Source: RGIG4079 sp045531405 | GTDB taxonomy: Bacteria; Bacteroidota; Bacteroidia; Bacteroidales; Muribaculaceae | Assembly: GCA_045531405.1 (NCBI GenBank) | Contig: JAZSDX010000014.1 | Location: 1 to 64,000, forward strand | DNA: 64,000 nt | Reading direction: 5' to 3' | Shown here: positions 28,221 to 37,771 of the stretch, piece by piece | Position numbering within the stretch: position 1 is the first letter of the stretch | How the letters are laid out: the number at the start of each line of letters is the position of its first letter | Made by a program: the position numbers and the translations under genes | The notes under the pieces: generated by a model | Database searches by the model: none | What the model was told of the DNA's origin: nothing | The model's input: only the letters and a program-made list of their open reading frames with translations

Positions 28221-29363
28221 TTATTTATTTGCAGTTTTGTCGATTGGTTTGATAATAAGACCATCTTTAACAGTAGTACCGACCCCTTCGATTACGATTT
28301 TATCGCCTGCTTTAAGACCGGTTGTTACAATATATTCTTGTCCGTCATTGATTTCAAATACCTCAATTGCCTTGCTTTCAGTTTTATTTGAATCATTTAC
28401 AAGATATACATATTTCTTGTCTTGGATTTCATATGTAGCCTTTTGTGGTATGATAATAACATCATTTTCTACATATGGGAAGATTACAGCTCCCGTGCTT
28501 CCACTACGAAGCATGCCTGCGGGATTGTCAAACAATGCTCTCACTGATGCCGAGCCTGTTGATTGATCAATCACCCCCGATACTGTTGCAACTTTTCCAT
28601 CTATGCCATACATAGTGCCATCAGCGAGGCGAAGGTTTACTGCCGGCATTGTGGCGATTGCCTCGTCGAGTGATAGTGTTCCATTGTTGGTTAAATTAAG
28701 TATATCCTTTTCGTTTAGCGAAAAATAGGCATACACTTGACTGTTGTCGCTCACTGTAGTCAGTGGTTGAGCCATCGATGGAGATGCAAGAGCTCCTACG
28801 CGATTGGGTATTGAGCCAACCACACCATCACTTGGAGCAGTAACAACTGTGTAAGATAGATTTTTACGCGCATTTACAAGGCTTGCATTGGCTTGAGCCA
28901 ATTGCGCTTCGGCTTGAGCAAGAGCATTCTCCGAAAGCTTGTATTCATATTCACTGATGATATTCTTCTCATAAAGAGTTTTTTTGTTATTGGCTGTCAA
29001 CTGAGCTGTTGCAACTGCCGTTTCGGCAACTTTTACTGCTGCTTGTGCTTGTTCAACTGCTGCATTATATTGAACTTGGTCAAGGGTAAACAACACTTGA
29101 CCTTTTCTCACCTTTTGACCTTCGTCAACATGAACTCTTGTGATAAAGCCTGTTACTTGTGGGCGTATGTCAATGTCGGCTTTCCCTTTGATGGTTGCAG
29201 GATAAGCACGTTGTAACTCTGAATTGCTTGCTCCAACCGTAATTGTTGCAATTTCGGGAGTTGGTGCTTGTTGCTGTTGTTGTCCACCTCCACATGAAGT
29301 CATTACCGATAATGATACAACGGCAATAATCATTGAGACTAATCTAACCTTTTTCAATTTCAT
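28221..29363 (-). CDS. RND efflux periplasmic adaptor lipoprotein (AcrA-like)
   Basis: 380 residues with lipobox (MTSCGGG) near residue 24. The membrane-fusion-protein order is seen: a barrel-sandwich half-motif (DIDIRPQVTGFITRVHVDEGQKVRKGQ), a helical hairpin rich in AQAQA-type heptads, the second half-motif (SYTVVTAPSDGVVGSIPNRVG), then the beta-barrel and membrane-proximal domains. It bridges the permease and outer-membrane channel. A 6-bp hairpin (AGGCTC/GAGCCT) occurs in its leader at about 29400-29421, of unknown meaning. Confidence 0.93.
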   Translation of the reverse strand: MKLKKVRLVSMIIAVVSLSVMTSCGGGQQQQQAPTPEIATITVGASNSELQRAYPATIKGKADIDIRPQVTGFITRVHVDEGQKVRKGQVLFTLDQVQYNAAVEQAQAAVKVAETAVATAQLTANNKKTLYEKNIISEYEYKLSENALAQAEAQLAQANASLVNARKNLSYTVVTAPSDGVVGSIPNRVGALASPSMAQPLTTVSDNSQVYAYFSLNEKDILNLTNNGTLSLDEAIATMPAVNLRLADGTMYGIDGKVATVSGVIDQSTGSASVRALFDNPAGMLRSGSTGAVIFPYVENDVIIIPQKATYEIQDKKYVYLVNDSNKTESKAIEVFEINDGQEYIVTTGLKAGDKIVIEGVGTTVKDGLIIKPIDKTANK

Positions 29364-29589
29364 TTTTTATTAATTTAATTATTATTATCAATACAATTAA
29401 GGCTCTCTTTTGGTTTGAGCCTACTTACCATTATGCGAAGATAATACATTGTTTTTATAGTGAAAATATTTTTTATCAAAAATTCAACATCTGTATCTTT
29501 TTTTGCGAAGAATAGCACTAAGAACCTATTTGTTAACTATTGTGGGAGATAAAACTTTTTACAAGAGCAAATGCAATCCGGAGGATTGA

Positions 29590-29762
29590 TTTTTGCGTAG
29601 CCGGGGTTAGCCACGTAGTGGATAAGCCCGGTAATGTGATTTGGGTAGATTAGAATCTGGAAGATTCATTAATTTGTGACAACTAACGATTCTTTCAGAA
29701 ACTTCCCCTTGTTAATCCTTTACCGGAGATTTCGCTTCGCTCAATCCCCGGCTACGCAAAAA
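29590..29762. repeat. Inverted-repeat element I (17-bp perfect arms)
   Basis: TTTTTGCGTAGCCGGGG at 29590-29606 is the exact reverse complement of 29746-29762. A second pair (CCGGTAA / TTACCGG) lies inside. There is no gene within. The stretch carries several very short palindromes such as CCAC-gta-GTGG (29611-29621) and GAATCT-gga-AGATTC (29653-29667), typical of a non-coding dispersed repeat rather than an insertion sequence. Confidence 0.7.
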
Positions 29763-29851
29763 GCATTACCTTCGGCAATGCCCCCCTCCCGGACAACCAT
29801 CGCATAAGATTCCATGCCTTCTCCCTCCAAAGAGGTAAATCATTGAAGTAG

Positions 29852-30100
29852 TGCGAAGCACATGAAAGCGTAGCGTCTATAATAACCGTGTGGTTGAGGT
29901 CAAAGACCGAAACCTCCGGTTATTACAATCTACACAAATGCGTCTGACAGACGCGAAACAATCATATAGCAAAATCACGACAGTTACACCATTCCCGTCC
30001 TCCGGACGGTTTGGGGAGGAGGATGATTATTCCCTTTCCGGGGGTATCGCTTCGCTCAACCCTCGGTTATTATAGACGCTACGCTCTCCCGTGCTTCGCA
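29852..30100. repeat. Inverted-repeat element II (37-bp arms)
   Basis: The arms 29852-29888 and 30064-30100 are reverse complements with 3 mismatches in 37 bases (core GCGTAGCGTCTATAATAACC). Between them are more short palindromes: GCGTCTG-a-CAGACGC (29940-29954) and CCGTCC-tcc-GGACGG (29995-30009). No transposase is present; a short open frame here has no protein-like composition. Confidence 0.7.
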
Positions 30101-30139
30101 CGCATTTGTCCTTGAAAATGTTTTATCGGGCACCAATGA

Positions 30140-30171
30140 TTAACTATAAAGTCTATGGTGACTATAGTTAA
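30140..30171. repeat. Intergenic hairpin, TCTATrGTGAC family
   Basis: TTAACTATA and TATAGTTAA flank the core AAGTCTATGGTGACT. A similar core (AAGGTCTATAGTGACCTT) occurs at 60778-60797. Function is unknown. Confidence 0.5.
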
Positions 30172-30174
30172 TAT

Positions 30175-30211
30175 AACAAAAAAACGAGCAACCCATAAGG
30201 ATTGCTCGTTG
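30175..30211 (-). terminator. Terminator of the secreted beta-structured protein
   Basis: CGAGCAA and TTGCTCG pair, and on the minus strand the hairpin is followed by a run of seven T. It lies 23 bases after the stop codon. Confidence 0.8.
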
Positions 30212-30234
30212 TGTATATTAAGTTGTTGTATTTC

Positions 30235-31671
30235 TTATTTTACAAGAACTTTAGAAGCTTTTGAACCTTGTTTTACGATGTAAAGACCGTTTTCAGGATT
30301 AGCAACTTTTACACCTTGAAGGTTGAAGTATTCAGCTTCACCGTCAAATTCGTCGATTTCAACGCCTTCAACACCACCTTCTGGAGCTGTTGGCCAAGTG
30401 TCACCGAAACCAGCTTCAGCTACACAATAGAGAGCCATACCGTTGTTACATTTGTAAGAGAAGATGTAAGCAGCTTGCTTGCCATTTTCGTCTTCTTCTT
30501 TAGCGATAGCGATGTTGTGAACGCGATTACCACCGTCAGATACTTCACCAAGACCAGCTTCAGGAACGCTCCAAAGTTTGCGCATACCTTCGAATGTCAT
30601 ACCTTCGCCAAGTTGGCAAATGTTTACGCGGCAACCGGGAGATACGTCATATTGAGCTTCTGCATAAGCTATGTAAGGTTTTTCAGTGCCGTCGCCATCA
30701 AGAACGAATTCGTTAACACCGTTACAACCTACTTTAGGAGCCAATTCAGTAGCAGAAGCGAAGCTTTCTAGCATAGAAAGAGAAGTTTGGTAAAGTGAAG
30801 GACAAGTTGTGAAACCGTCAACATAGAACATAGAACCTACGTGACCTTCTTCAGCAACAATGTTTACAGTAGCAGAAGAAGAACCCCAAGTTACTTGGTC
30901 AGCTGGATAAGTTTCAGCAAGGTCAACGTTAGATACATAACCTGCGAAGTCATCTTCGTTAGCTACCCATTCAGTAGCACCTTGAGCAAGTTCCCAACGA
31001 TAGAGACAAAGTTTTTCACCACCTGCAGTTACACCAACAGCACCCATACATACAGCGTTAGAAGTTTCACCAGTGATGTCACCTACAACATCCCAATAGT
31101 CGATACGACCTGCAGCATCAGTTTCTTCATCAGGAAGTTTCCATTCGCCAACATTTTTACAAGCACCAGTTTCAAAATCTTCAACAACGTAGATTTGAGC
31201 AGGTTTAGCGTTAACGTCAGAGTACATACCACACATCCATACGTTACCTGCATCGTCGATGCTTACTTGGTTAGCGCAAAGAAGACCGGTGATAGCAACA
31301 CCATCACAAGTCAAAGGAAGTTCTTTTTCGTAAGTACCTGTTTTGAGGTCGAAAATTACAAGGTGAGCGTAGTCGTTTTGAACTGAGTCAACAGTAAATG
31401 TTTTAGAATAACCGATGTAGATTTTACCTCTTTCAGTATCAACCGCAGCAGTACGAGCTTTAGTTGCATAGTCTTTTACGAATTGAAGACCTAAGAAAGT
31501 ATCAGGGTTAGATATACGGCTGATAACCCACTTGTTAGTACAAGTAACACCTGTTTCAGCGTCAGCTTCGTAAGTGTAACCATCATTACATACGCCTTCA
31601 GCAAATTCTTGTGCATAAGCCATTGAAGAAAGACCTAAAACGGCAGCACCGAGGAGTAAAAATTTCTTCAT
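30235..31671 (-). CDS. Secreted protein with type IX-like sorting tail, possible beta-propeller
   Basis: 478 residues. The signal peptide MKKFLLLGAAVLGLSSMAYA is followed by a beta-rich region with recurrent strand patterns (GKIYIGYSKTF, AHLVIFDLKTGTYEKELPL, VSIDDAGNVWMCGMY). These read like blades of a propeller. The tail (YFNLQGVKVANPENGLYIVKQG..KVLVK) is the form used for type IX secretion. Use of a narrow codon set (AAC, GGT, GTA, TTC) suggests strong expression. The biochemical role is not recognisable. It stands alone with its own terminator. Confidence 0.75.
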   Translation of the reverse strand: MKKFLLLGAAVLGLSSMAYAQEFAEGVCNDGYTYEADAETGVTCTNKWVISRISNPDTFLGLQFVKDYATKARTAAVDTERGKIYIGYSKTFTVDSVQNDYAHLVIFDLKTGTYEKELPLTCDGVAITGLLCANQVSIDDAGNVWMCGMYSDVNAKPAQIYVVEDFETGACKNVGEWKLPDEETDAAGRIDYWDVVGDITGETSNAVCMGAVGVTAGGEKLCLYRWELAQGATEWVANEDDFAGYVSNVDLAETYPADQVTWGSSSATVNIVAEEGHVGSMFYVDGFTTCPSLYQTSLSMLESFASATELAPKVGCNGVNEFVLDGDGTEKPYIAYAEAQYDVSPGCRVNICQLGEGMTFEGMRKLWSVPEAGLGEVSDGGNRVHNIAIAKEEDENGKQAAYIFSYKCNNGMALYCVAEAGFGDTWPTAPEGGVEGVEIDEFDGEAEYFNLQGVKVANPENGLYIVKQGSKASKVLVK

Positions 31672-31854
31672 AAATTTAAAATTTAAAGTTAGTAAAAAGT
31701 TATTATTTGATTTTTATAAAATATTTCACGATGCTAATTTACGGAGTTTTTTTTACTCCACAAACTTTTTTTATCAAAAAACTCAATTTTAACAATAAAA
31801 ACGATAAAATTTGCACGCATAGTCCCTTCAATCGTTTTTCTCATCCGTTCTTTT

Positions 31855-33729
31855 TTACCATCTTTGTCGGGTGAATAACCCTGAAAAATCTTGTGGTGGT
31901 GCCACTTGGGTGGTGTAGGCTACGTAAAGAGCAATGGCGCGAGTCATGAGAATATCATCGTGATGCCCCATTTTTGCAGCATAGGAACCGTTGGGTAGTT
32001 GTTCATAAGTAGTAAGTTCGTTGCAGGCTTCATTGCTTCGCTCGATATATCTTTTGTCGCGCACCATGGCTATGAGATGAGTAATAATCAGTGATTTAGT
32101 GGCACGGTTGGTATGAAATCCAACTTTCGATTCAAGAGAATCGGACGCTTGTGCCAATCGTGGGCGACGATATAGGTTATGATACACCCCATTGAGTTGC
32201 GACAGAGTATAAAGCGAGTTTTCTCCACCATTGGCAGTTTCAAGGGTGTTGCTTTCAATCACCAATAAAGCATTACCATACCACCGTGCTATTTGTGCGC
32301 TTTTCCATGTGAGGATATCATGGTCGATGTGTCCGCGCCATTGTGCTACGACCTCGGGCATGGTTTTCCCTCGGTCAATAACGGCAATGACTGAATAATC
32401 GCTCGAATGAGACCGTCCGCCAATATCGACTGCCACAACATAGCGCGAAGATGAAGCCTCAGCCTTGGGCATTTCCCATATTTGCAATTTCCCTTGAGAG
32501 TCGGGAGCAAAGCGGATGTTGTGGAGCGATTCTTCACCCACGACGGTGTTGCCTACAAGTTCTCCAACAAAATCAGGTTCTCGACAGTCAAGTCGTAGCC
32601 GTTCTATTGACTCAGAAGAAAAGATATTGTACCCGGTGCAAGTGAAGGCTTCGACATCGTTAGATGGATATTCGGCTTTCATCATGGAGTGAGAGGGATA
32701 TTCGGCTCGTTTGTGGTGATACCAATTAATCATTTCGAGAGTGAGACCGTTATCCCACAATTCTCTCTCGTAATCGTCCATCGACTCCCACAATTGTTGA
32801 GGGTTGTTTACCGGCATGCGATATATCTCAATTTCATTCCATGGCACAAAAATAGGAGTTTTGTCGCTTTCTCCATTTTTGGCTCGTAGCCATTCGTTGT
32901 GAAAATAGTTACCCACACCATTGGCTGTGCTCTCCATCACTATGAGCGAATAAGGCACAAGGGCAATGGCGCCACACACGGCACGAATAAATCGTTCGGG
33001 CGACCGAGTGGTGCTGTCGCTCCAAAAAGCAGTCTCCGATAGATGCGCCATGGCAAAGTCGCTACCTCGCACGGCCTCTTGATTTTCTGCCGACCCAACC
33101 GTAACTCGACAACCTCGCCCGGTAATTTCGCGAATATTTGTAGAACGCTCAAACGGAGCGAACTTTGGGGAAACATCACCTTCCCAATATTGCTCGGGAT
33201 ATGATGAAAGCATTTTGGAGTACATACCACGAATTGAAGCCGCTGTATCTTTCACATGAGCGCAGATGAGCGAATGCCAATTATGACAATGAACCGATTG
33301 TATCCATGCCATATACATTTGGGTGAGTGTGCTACCTCCCCATTGTCGTGCTTTAAGCATTATGGCACGAATGGGCATAGAGGCAGTGCGTTGACTCTCA
33401 AAGATTGATGCCACTCGTCGTTGAGGGGCATTGAGTCGAAAGGGTATATCTTGTCCCGACAGCTTGTCTTTGATTTTTACGCAGGTCACGCACCAAAACT
33501 CAAAGTCGTGGTGGCAACGCAGTTTAACCCACGCATCGGCATTTGTCGTGGCTACCGGATATTTGGGGTCGGCAAGCATGGCATCGGGCAACCACACTTC
33601 GGCACTGAATCCCAAACGTGAGGCATCTACGCGAGTGCGTTTTCCGATGCAGCCTATGCCCTTTACAGGGTCGTAAGGGGTACAAAGTGCTTTGTTGCGA
33701 CGGTTATTTTCTTCTATAATATTTTTCAT
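31855..33729 (-). CDS. Phage terminase large subunit (TerL)
   Basis: 624 residues. It is the motor and nuclease that packages DNA into a phage head. ATPase domain: Walker A-like LKARQWGGSTLTQ at about 125-137, Walker B-type AHLSETAFW at about 228-236 and the coupling motif ESTANG at about 266-271. Nuclease domain: first Asp strand VVAVDIGGRSHSSDYS at about 431-446, LVIESNTLE at about 489-497, and HHDDILMTRA at about 589-598. All catalytic motifs look intact. It is 24 bases after the 795-residue gene and last in its operon. No small terminase, integrase or lysis gene is near; the rest of the head genes are 20 kb away. Confidence 0.93.
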   Translation of the reverse strand: MKNIIEENNRRNKALCTPYDPVKGIGCIGKRTRVDASRLGFSAEVWLPDAMLADPKYPVATTNADAWVKLRCHHDFEFWCVTCVKIKDKLSGQDIPFRLNAPQRRVASIFESQRTASMPIRAIMLKARQWGGSTLTQMYMAWIQSVHCHNWHSLICAHVKDTAASIRGMYSKMLSSYPEQYWEGDVSPKFAPFERSTNIREITGRGCRVTVGSAENQEAVRGSDFAMAHLSETAFWSDSTTRSPERFIRAVCGAIALVPYSLIVMESTANGVGNYFHNEWLRAKNGESDKTPIFVPWNEIEIYRMPVNNPQQLWESMDDYERELWDNGLTLEMINWYHHKRAEYPSHSMMKAEYPSNDVEAFTCTGYNIFSSESIERLRLDCREPDFVGELVGNTVVGEESLHNIRFAPDSQGKLQIWEMPKAEASSSRYVVAVDIGGRSHSSDYSVIAVIDRGKTMPEVVAQWRGHIDHDILTWKSAQIARWYGNALLVIESNTLETANGGENSLYTLSQLNGVYHNLYRRPRLAQASDSLESKVGFHTNRATKSLIITHLIAMVRDKRYIERSNEACNELTTYEQLPNGSYAAKMGHHDDILMTRAIALYVAYTTQVAPPQDFSGLFTRQRW

Positions 33730-33753
33730 GTTTTTTAGAGATCGTTAGGGTTT

Positions 33754-36141
33754 TTAAGGACTAAATTTTAATTGAATGGAATTGAAAGCGAAATCGGTTG
33801 ATGCATTACCCTCTATAGATATACTGATATATGGGCGAGGAGGTGCATATATTCTCACCGGGATAGGGTGATTTATAGCTCCATTTATTTTTAATGTAGT
33901 GATGGGATAGGAATTTTCAACCCCGGCACCACTATGAGCACGAATAGATATTGTGCCATTAAAATGCGTCGCTGAAATAAAGAATAATGCTTGCGATAAT
34001 CTTTGCATGGAATCTCTTATCAATATAGTATGGTTCCATGCTATATTAATTGAAGATGGGGATGATGGCAAAATGCAATATATAGCCTCATTATTATATA
34101 TTAAAGGAGTTCCCGATACATCATATGGTGAGGAGCCAATAGGCATGTCGCATGTTGAGATGTTATTATCGGTAAAGTCAAAAAAATATGCTATTACACC
34201 TGATGCAGTCCCTAATAGACTGTGTGAATTATTATTCCAAATTATTCCATTTATATGAGCATTAGGTTTAACAGTTGCTGATTTTGAGCCACTAATGGAG
34301 ATAAGATCGTTGGCAGCTACGGCATAAACGGCATTGTTGGCAAATGCGACAGATTGAGTATTTTTAACCATTCGGTTGTCGATAATATGAGCAGAAATAA
34401 AAGTGCGAGCAGCATTGACCGATGTGGCATATATCCCTGATGAGGTAAAAGCATAGGCATGAGTGCGAGCAAAATCCCATAATGAAGACGACCTCACAGC
34501 CGGAGTGATGGCAACAATTGAGCCTTCACTTATTTGTTGCTTGCTTGTGAGCATAAGTGGATTTTCAAGACGAGACACTGCAATTGCACCCCATTGTGTG
34601 GTGGACGCAATATATTGGGTTGGTATAATAAATGAATGGGCAACGTCGTCGAGCGCAAAGGGCGCAAGAGATGAGTGGATATAAACGGCATAATCACTGC
34701 CGGCAATGGGTGTGAGGGGAAATGATTGACGATAGATTTTATCACCACAAGAAATAGCGATTGTGACTTCTGACGCATTTTTGTCGGGATATGCTATAAG
34801 TGGAGAAAGCAACGAAGGACAATTGTTTTCCCCTTCCCCACTCCACACAACGACATCATTGGAATTGCTGAATCTCACACTTATGTAAGCTCTCCAAAAG
34901 CCACTGTCGGAGTTTTGGGTTGCTGTTATATTGCCTATCGAGGGGGCAAAATGATGTAACGGAGTGATGTTTCCCCACAATATCGTATCGCCACAATGGG
35001 TTGCTACCGATGCTGTGAATGGGTATGAATCGGAGATGATGGTTTTGCCTGTATTGGAGAGTGGAGATAGCTTCCCCGATGTGATTCCGGCAACAAATGG
35101 GTTGGGATATTGCGCTATTTCACAGGCAATATCTTCAAATGAGATTATCGCATTTTTTACCATTGCTTCACGTGTGGCAGAAGATGAGACCATAGTAATT
35201 GAGGTTCCCGGCATATATACTGCAATTTTCCCCGATGTGTTATCAACTTTTTCGAGTCGGCATTGTGCCATTGATTTTGCATCAATAGGGTCAAGAATTG
35301 GGGTTGTTTCTACAACAACCTTTGCCACAATACCTGACCATGGAGAATTGTCAAGGATATTAGTTTCAACTCCAATTTGAAATCCGGTGGCAGTGAGTGT
35401 GTGACTATCAATGGTAGCGAAATCAGATGTAGAAAAGGTTATTAGATTTACACACTGAAAGCCTCCGGGGGTCGAAATCATTGTTGGAGAAGAAGAAAAC
35501 AACGCATTGCCATTATCATCAAGCAAGTGATAACGAGCCAATATGGGTTGCAAGAAAAATCCTGCCGAGGAGGCATTATGTTGTAGTTCGTCGTAAGCAT
35601 AGAGAAGCGCAGATGTAAGTGTTTTTTGATCGGTTTTGTTTAGTGTGCCTTGCCAATGATGGTAGGTTGTGGAGAGTGAGAATGATGGTGTTGTGGCAGA
35701 GAAAGAAGTCGTATTGGTTGCTATTATTTTTATGGCAGGGAATTGTGGCATGATGCCCAAATCGATCCATCGGTCGTTATTTTCGTCATAATCCAAACGA
35801 TAAGCCCCATCGGGCATCATGAGAAATATCGATTTCCCCGAATTGGCCCCACAAAGGGGAGTTGTATCGAGAGTGGTGATTTCGGTTGGAGTAGAAAAAT
35901 CTGTTCCGTCATATTTCATTATGGAAAGCGTTGTTCCCGATATCAAAAATATTGAAAAGGAGCCATCGTTGTGGGCATAATGATGAATAGGTGTGTAATT
36001 CCCGTCAATGATTTTTGTGGGAGGCGCAATTGGGACAAGCGCGTTGCTTGTAGTTGACTTTTGTAGATTGTGACACGTTGATGTTTGATTGTCGATAGTC
36101 GTTGGAGCGACTGAGATAGTAGTATTTTTGTAAGTTTTCAT
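33754..36141 (-). CDS. Putative phage-derived structural protein, beta-rich (tail hub-like)
   Basis: 795 residues, no signal peptide or membrane helix. The composition is rich in Ser, Thr, Ile and Asn and the chain is nearly all strand. Repeated elements such as GSFSIFLISGTTLSIMKYDG, KSIFLMMPDGAYRLDYDE and NNAVYAVAANDLISISG resemble propeller blades. The C-terminal about 120 residues look like a separate beta-sandwich. It is first in the operon with the large terminase, so a virion role is likely. Packaged-DNA stabilising hubs of short-tailed phages (P22 gp10 type) have this kind of propeller, but that match is only a hypothesis. Its promoter carries the element shared with the capsid locus. 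Confidence 0.55.
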   Translation of the reverse strand: MKTYKNTTISVAPTTIDNQTSTCHNLQKSTTSNALVPIAPPTKIIDGNYTPIHHYAHNDGSFSIFLISGTTLSIMKYDGTDFSTPTEITTLDTTPLCGANSGKSIFLMMPDGAYRLDYDENNDRWIDLGIMPQFPAIKIIATNTTSFSATTPSFSLSTTYHHWQGTLNKTDQKTLTSALLYAYDELQHNASSAGFFLQPILARYHLLDDNGNALFSSSPTMISTPGGFQCVNLITFSTSDFATIDSHTLTATGFQIGVETNILDNSPWSGIVAKVVVETTPILDPIDAKSMAQCRLEKVDNTSGKIAVYMPGTSITMVSSSATREAMVKNAIISFEDIACEIAQYPNPFVAGITSGKLSPLSNTGKTIISDSYPFTASVATHCGDTILWGNITPLHHFAPSIGNITATQNSDSGFWRAYISVRFSNSNDVVVWSGEGENNCPSLLSPLIAYPDKNASEVTIAISCGDKIYRQSFPLTPIAGSDYAVYIHSSLAPFALDDVAHSFIIPTQYIASTTQWGAIAVSRLENPLMLTSKQQISEGSIVAITPAVRSSSLWDFARTHAYAFTSSGIYATSVNAARTFISAHIIDNRMVKNTQSVAFANNAVYAVAANDLISISGSKSATVKPNAHINGIIWNNNSHSLLGTASGVIAYFFDFTDNNISTCDMPIGSSPYDVSGTPLIYNNEAIYCILPSSPSSINIAWNHTILIRDSMQRLSQALFFISATHFNGTISIRAHSGAGVENSYPITTLKINGAINHPIPVRIYAPPRPYISISIEGNASTDFAFNSIQLKFSP

Positions 36142-36173
36142 AGTAATGATATTGAATTTTGTTTTTATGCCAC

Positions 36174-36221
36174 AAAATTACAACCTCAAATAACGGAAAA
36201 ACTGCGATAATGCACAAAAAT
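36174..36221 (-). promoter_or_regulatory. Promoter with the shared phage-locus element (copy A)
   Basis: On the minus strand this region reads GTGCATTATCGCAG, then TTTTTCC, 20-odd bases and TAATTTTG (a -7 box), 30-40 bases before the start of the 795-residue gene. The stretch 36195-36221 is identical over 27 bases to 60455-60481, and the whole 48-bp block matches with 5 differences. The usual TTTG -33 box is absent, and the conserved element occupies that place. Confidence 0.75.
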
Positions 36222-36320
36222 ATTTCTGTGTTTCCTACATAAGGGAACTTCTATAAGCCATTTTACAATATTACGGCTACAAAATCGTTTATTTCAATGA
36301 GTAAAAACGGAAAAATTGCA

Positions 36321-37727
36321 ATGAATAAGATAAAAACTCTCGTAGGGATATGTGGATTATTGCTCGTTATGGGACTATCTTCATGTATTGAAGATGGCAT
36401 TTCGACCGATGTCAATGACCAACCTACTTTTTCGACCGACACATTGAAAATGGGACCTATTTTTACCGAAGCCGGCACCCCAACCCACTCTTTTACCGTC
36501 TATAATCGTCACGATAAAATTATCAATATCAGCCAAATAAAAATGCGCAACAATGAAGACAAAATGTTTCGCTTTAATGTTGATGGCATGAGTGGGCAAG
36601 AATTTCAAAATGTAGAAATTCGACCTAACGACTCGATATATGTGTTTGTTGAGGCTACGTTAAAAGCCAATGGGACCGATGCACCAATGGTTGTGGAACG
36701 ATATCTCGATTTTGTGGTGCAAGGTGTTACATCAACGGTGGTGATTACTGCCGAGGGGCAAGATGTAGAACGTAAAAAGGGGGTTGTTATCGACACCGAT
36801 ACTCGATTCGCAGCTAACAAGCCTTATCAAATATTTGATTCGCTTGTGGTGAAAGAGGGTGTAACACTCACGCTCGACCCGGGAGTGACTCTATATTTCC
36901 ACAACAACGCAACAATGCGCATAGAAGGCACTCTTGTGAGCAATGGCACAGCCGAAAAACCGGTAAACATGACCGGTGACCGCATCGACAATGTGGTAAA
37001 TGACCTGCCGTTTGAATTGATGTCGGGACAATGGGCAGGATTGGAGTTTACTTCTACAAGTCGCAACAATTACCTCACAAACACATCTATACGCAACACG
37101 GTGTGGGGGGTATTTCTCGATTCGATTGGTGTGCAAGATAATCCGGCATTGACTCTTATAAATTGCCAGCTTCGCAACTCTCAAGAGTATGCACTTGCTT
37201 CAATTTATGCCGACATCAAAGCCGTAGGTTGTGAGATAGCCGATGCAGCAGCCGGTGTGATGTTTTTGAGAGGAGGTAATCACACCTTCAACCATTGCAC
37301 TTTTGCCAACTACTACTTATTCTCGGCTTTCGGAGGTCCGGCTATTCAGTTTGACCATATCAATGACAAATCAGATGATTTCTCAGGAGTGCCATATATG
37401 ACTGCCGACTTTACCAATTCGATTATCTATGGCAACGGCACAGAACTATCTCATGGGGACTTATCGGGCACTGCAATCACATTGCGTTATTGTCTATTGA
37501 AATCAACAGGAAGCAATGATGACAATTTCCTTAGTTGTATATGGGGCAAAGACCCTCTCTATTATACTGTGCGCGATGAATATATTTTTGACTATCGTCT
37601 AAGAAGCGGTTCTCCTGCAATAGGCGCGGGATATCACGAATATACACAGCCGGAAGCAGCATATGACCGCTATGGATTACCTCGTGGCACTCAACCCGAT
37701 TTGGGGGCGTATGTGTATGTGCCTTAA
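36321..37727 (+). CDS. Right-handed beta-helix lipoprotein
   Basis: 468 residues from the ATG at 36321; an ATG at 36297 is also in frame. Lipobox LSSC lies near residue 22. A first domain of about 130 residues (SFTVYNRHDKIINISQIKM) is Ig-like, of a type that often precedes beta-helix domains. From about residue 165 on, parallel beta-helix rungs follow (LVVKEGVTLTLDPGVTLYFH, MRIEGTLVSNGTAEKPV, LTLINCQLRNS). The chain ends with SPAIGAGYHEY..GLPRGTQPDLGAYVYVP, a common ending of such surface proteins. Carbohydrate binding or cleavage is plausible, but no catalytic residues are recognised. Confidence 0.8.
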   Translation: MNKIKTLVGICGLLLVMGLSSCIEDGISTDVNDQPTFSTDTLKMGPIFTEAGTPTHSFTVYNRHDKIINISQIKMRNNEDKMFRFNVDGMSGQEFQNVEIRPNDSIYVFVEATLKANGTDAPMVVERYLDFVVQGVTSTVVITAEGQDVERKKGVVIDTDTRFAANKPYQIFDSLVVKEGVTLTLDPGVTLYFHNNATMRIEGTLVSNGTAEKPVNMTGDRIDNVVNDLPFELMSGQWAGLEFTSTSRNNYLTNTSIRNTVWGVFLDSIGVQDNPALTLINCQLRNSQEYALASIYADIKAVGCEIADAAAGVMFLRGGNHTFNHCTFANYYLFSAFGGPAIQFDHINDKSDDFSGVPYMTADFTNSIIYGNGTELSHGDLSGTAITLRYCLLKSTGSNDDNFLSCIWGKDPLYYTVRDEYIFDYRLRSGSPAIGAGYHEYTQPEAAYDRYGLPRGTQPDLGAYVYVP

Positions 37728-37771
37728 AAAATATTCAAAATTCAGACAACAAACTCTTTAATGTAGCAACA

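Noticed and set aside
29890..30075. 61-codon frame in the palindrome-rich region
   Set aside because: It is made of the repeat sequence itself, with no start signal and no protein-like pattern.
30268..31386. Two plus-strand frames of 167 and 181 codons opposite the secreted protein
   Set aside because: Strong codon bias of the real gene leaves long open antisense frames; Phe/Ser/Thr-rich translations are artefacts.
31855..36141. An ordinary intact prophage
   Set aside because: No integrase, repressor, lysis or replication gene and no attachment-site repeats are visible; conserved host genes follow directly on both sides.
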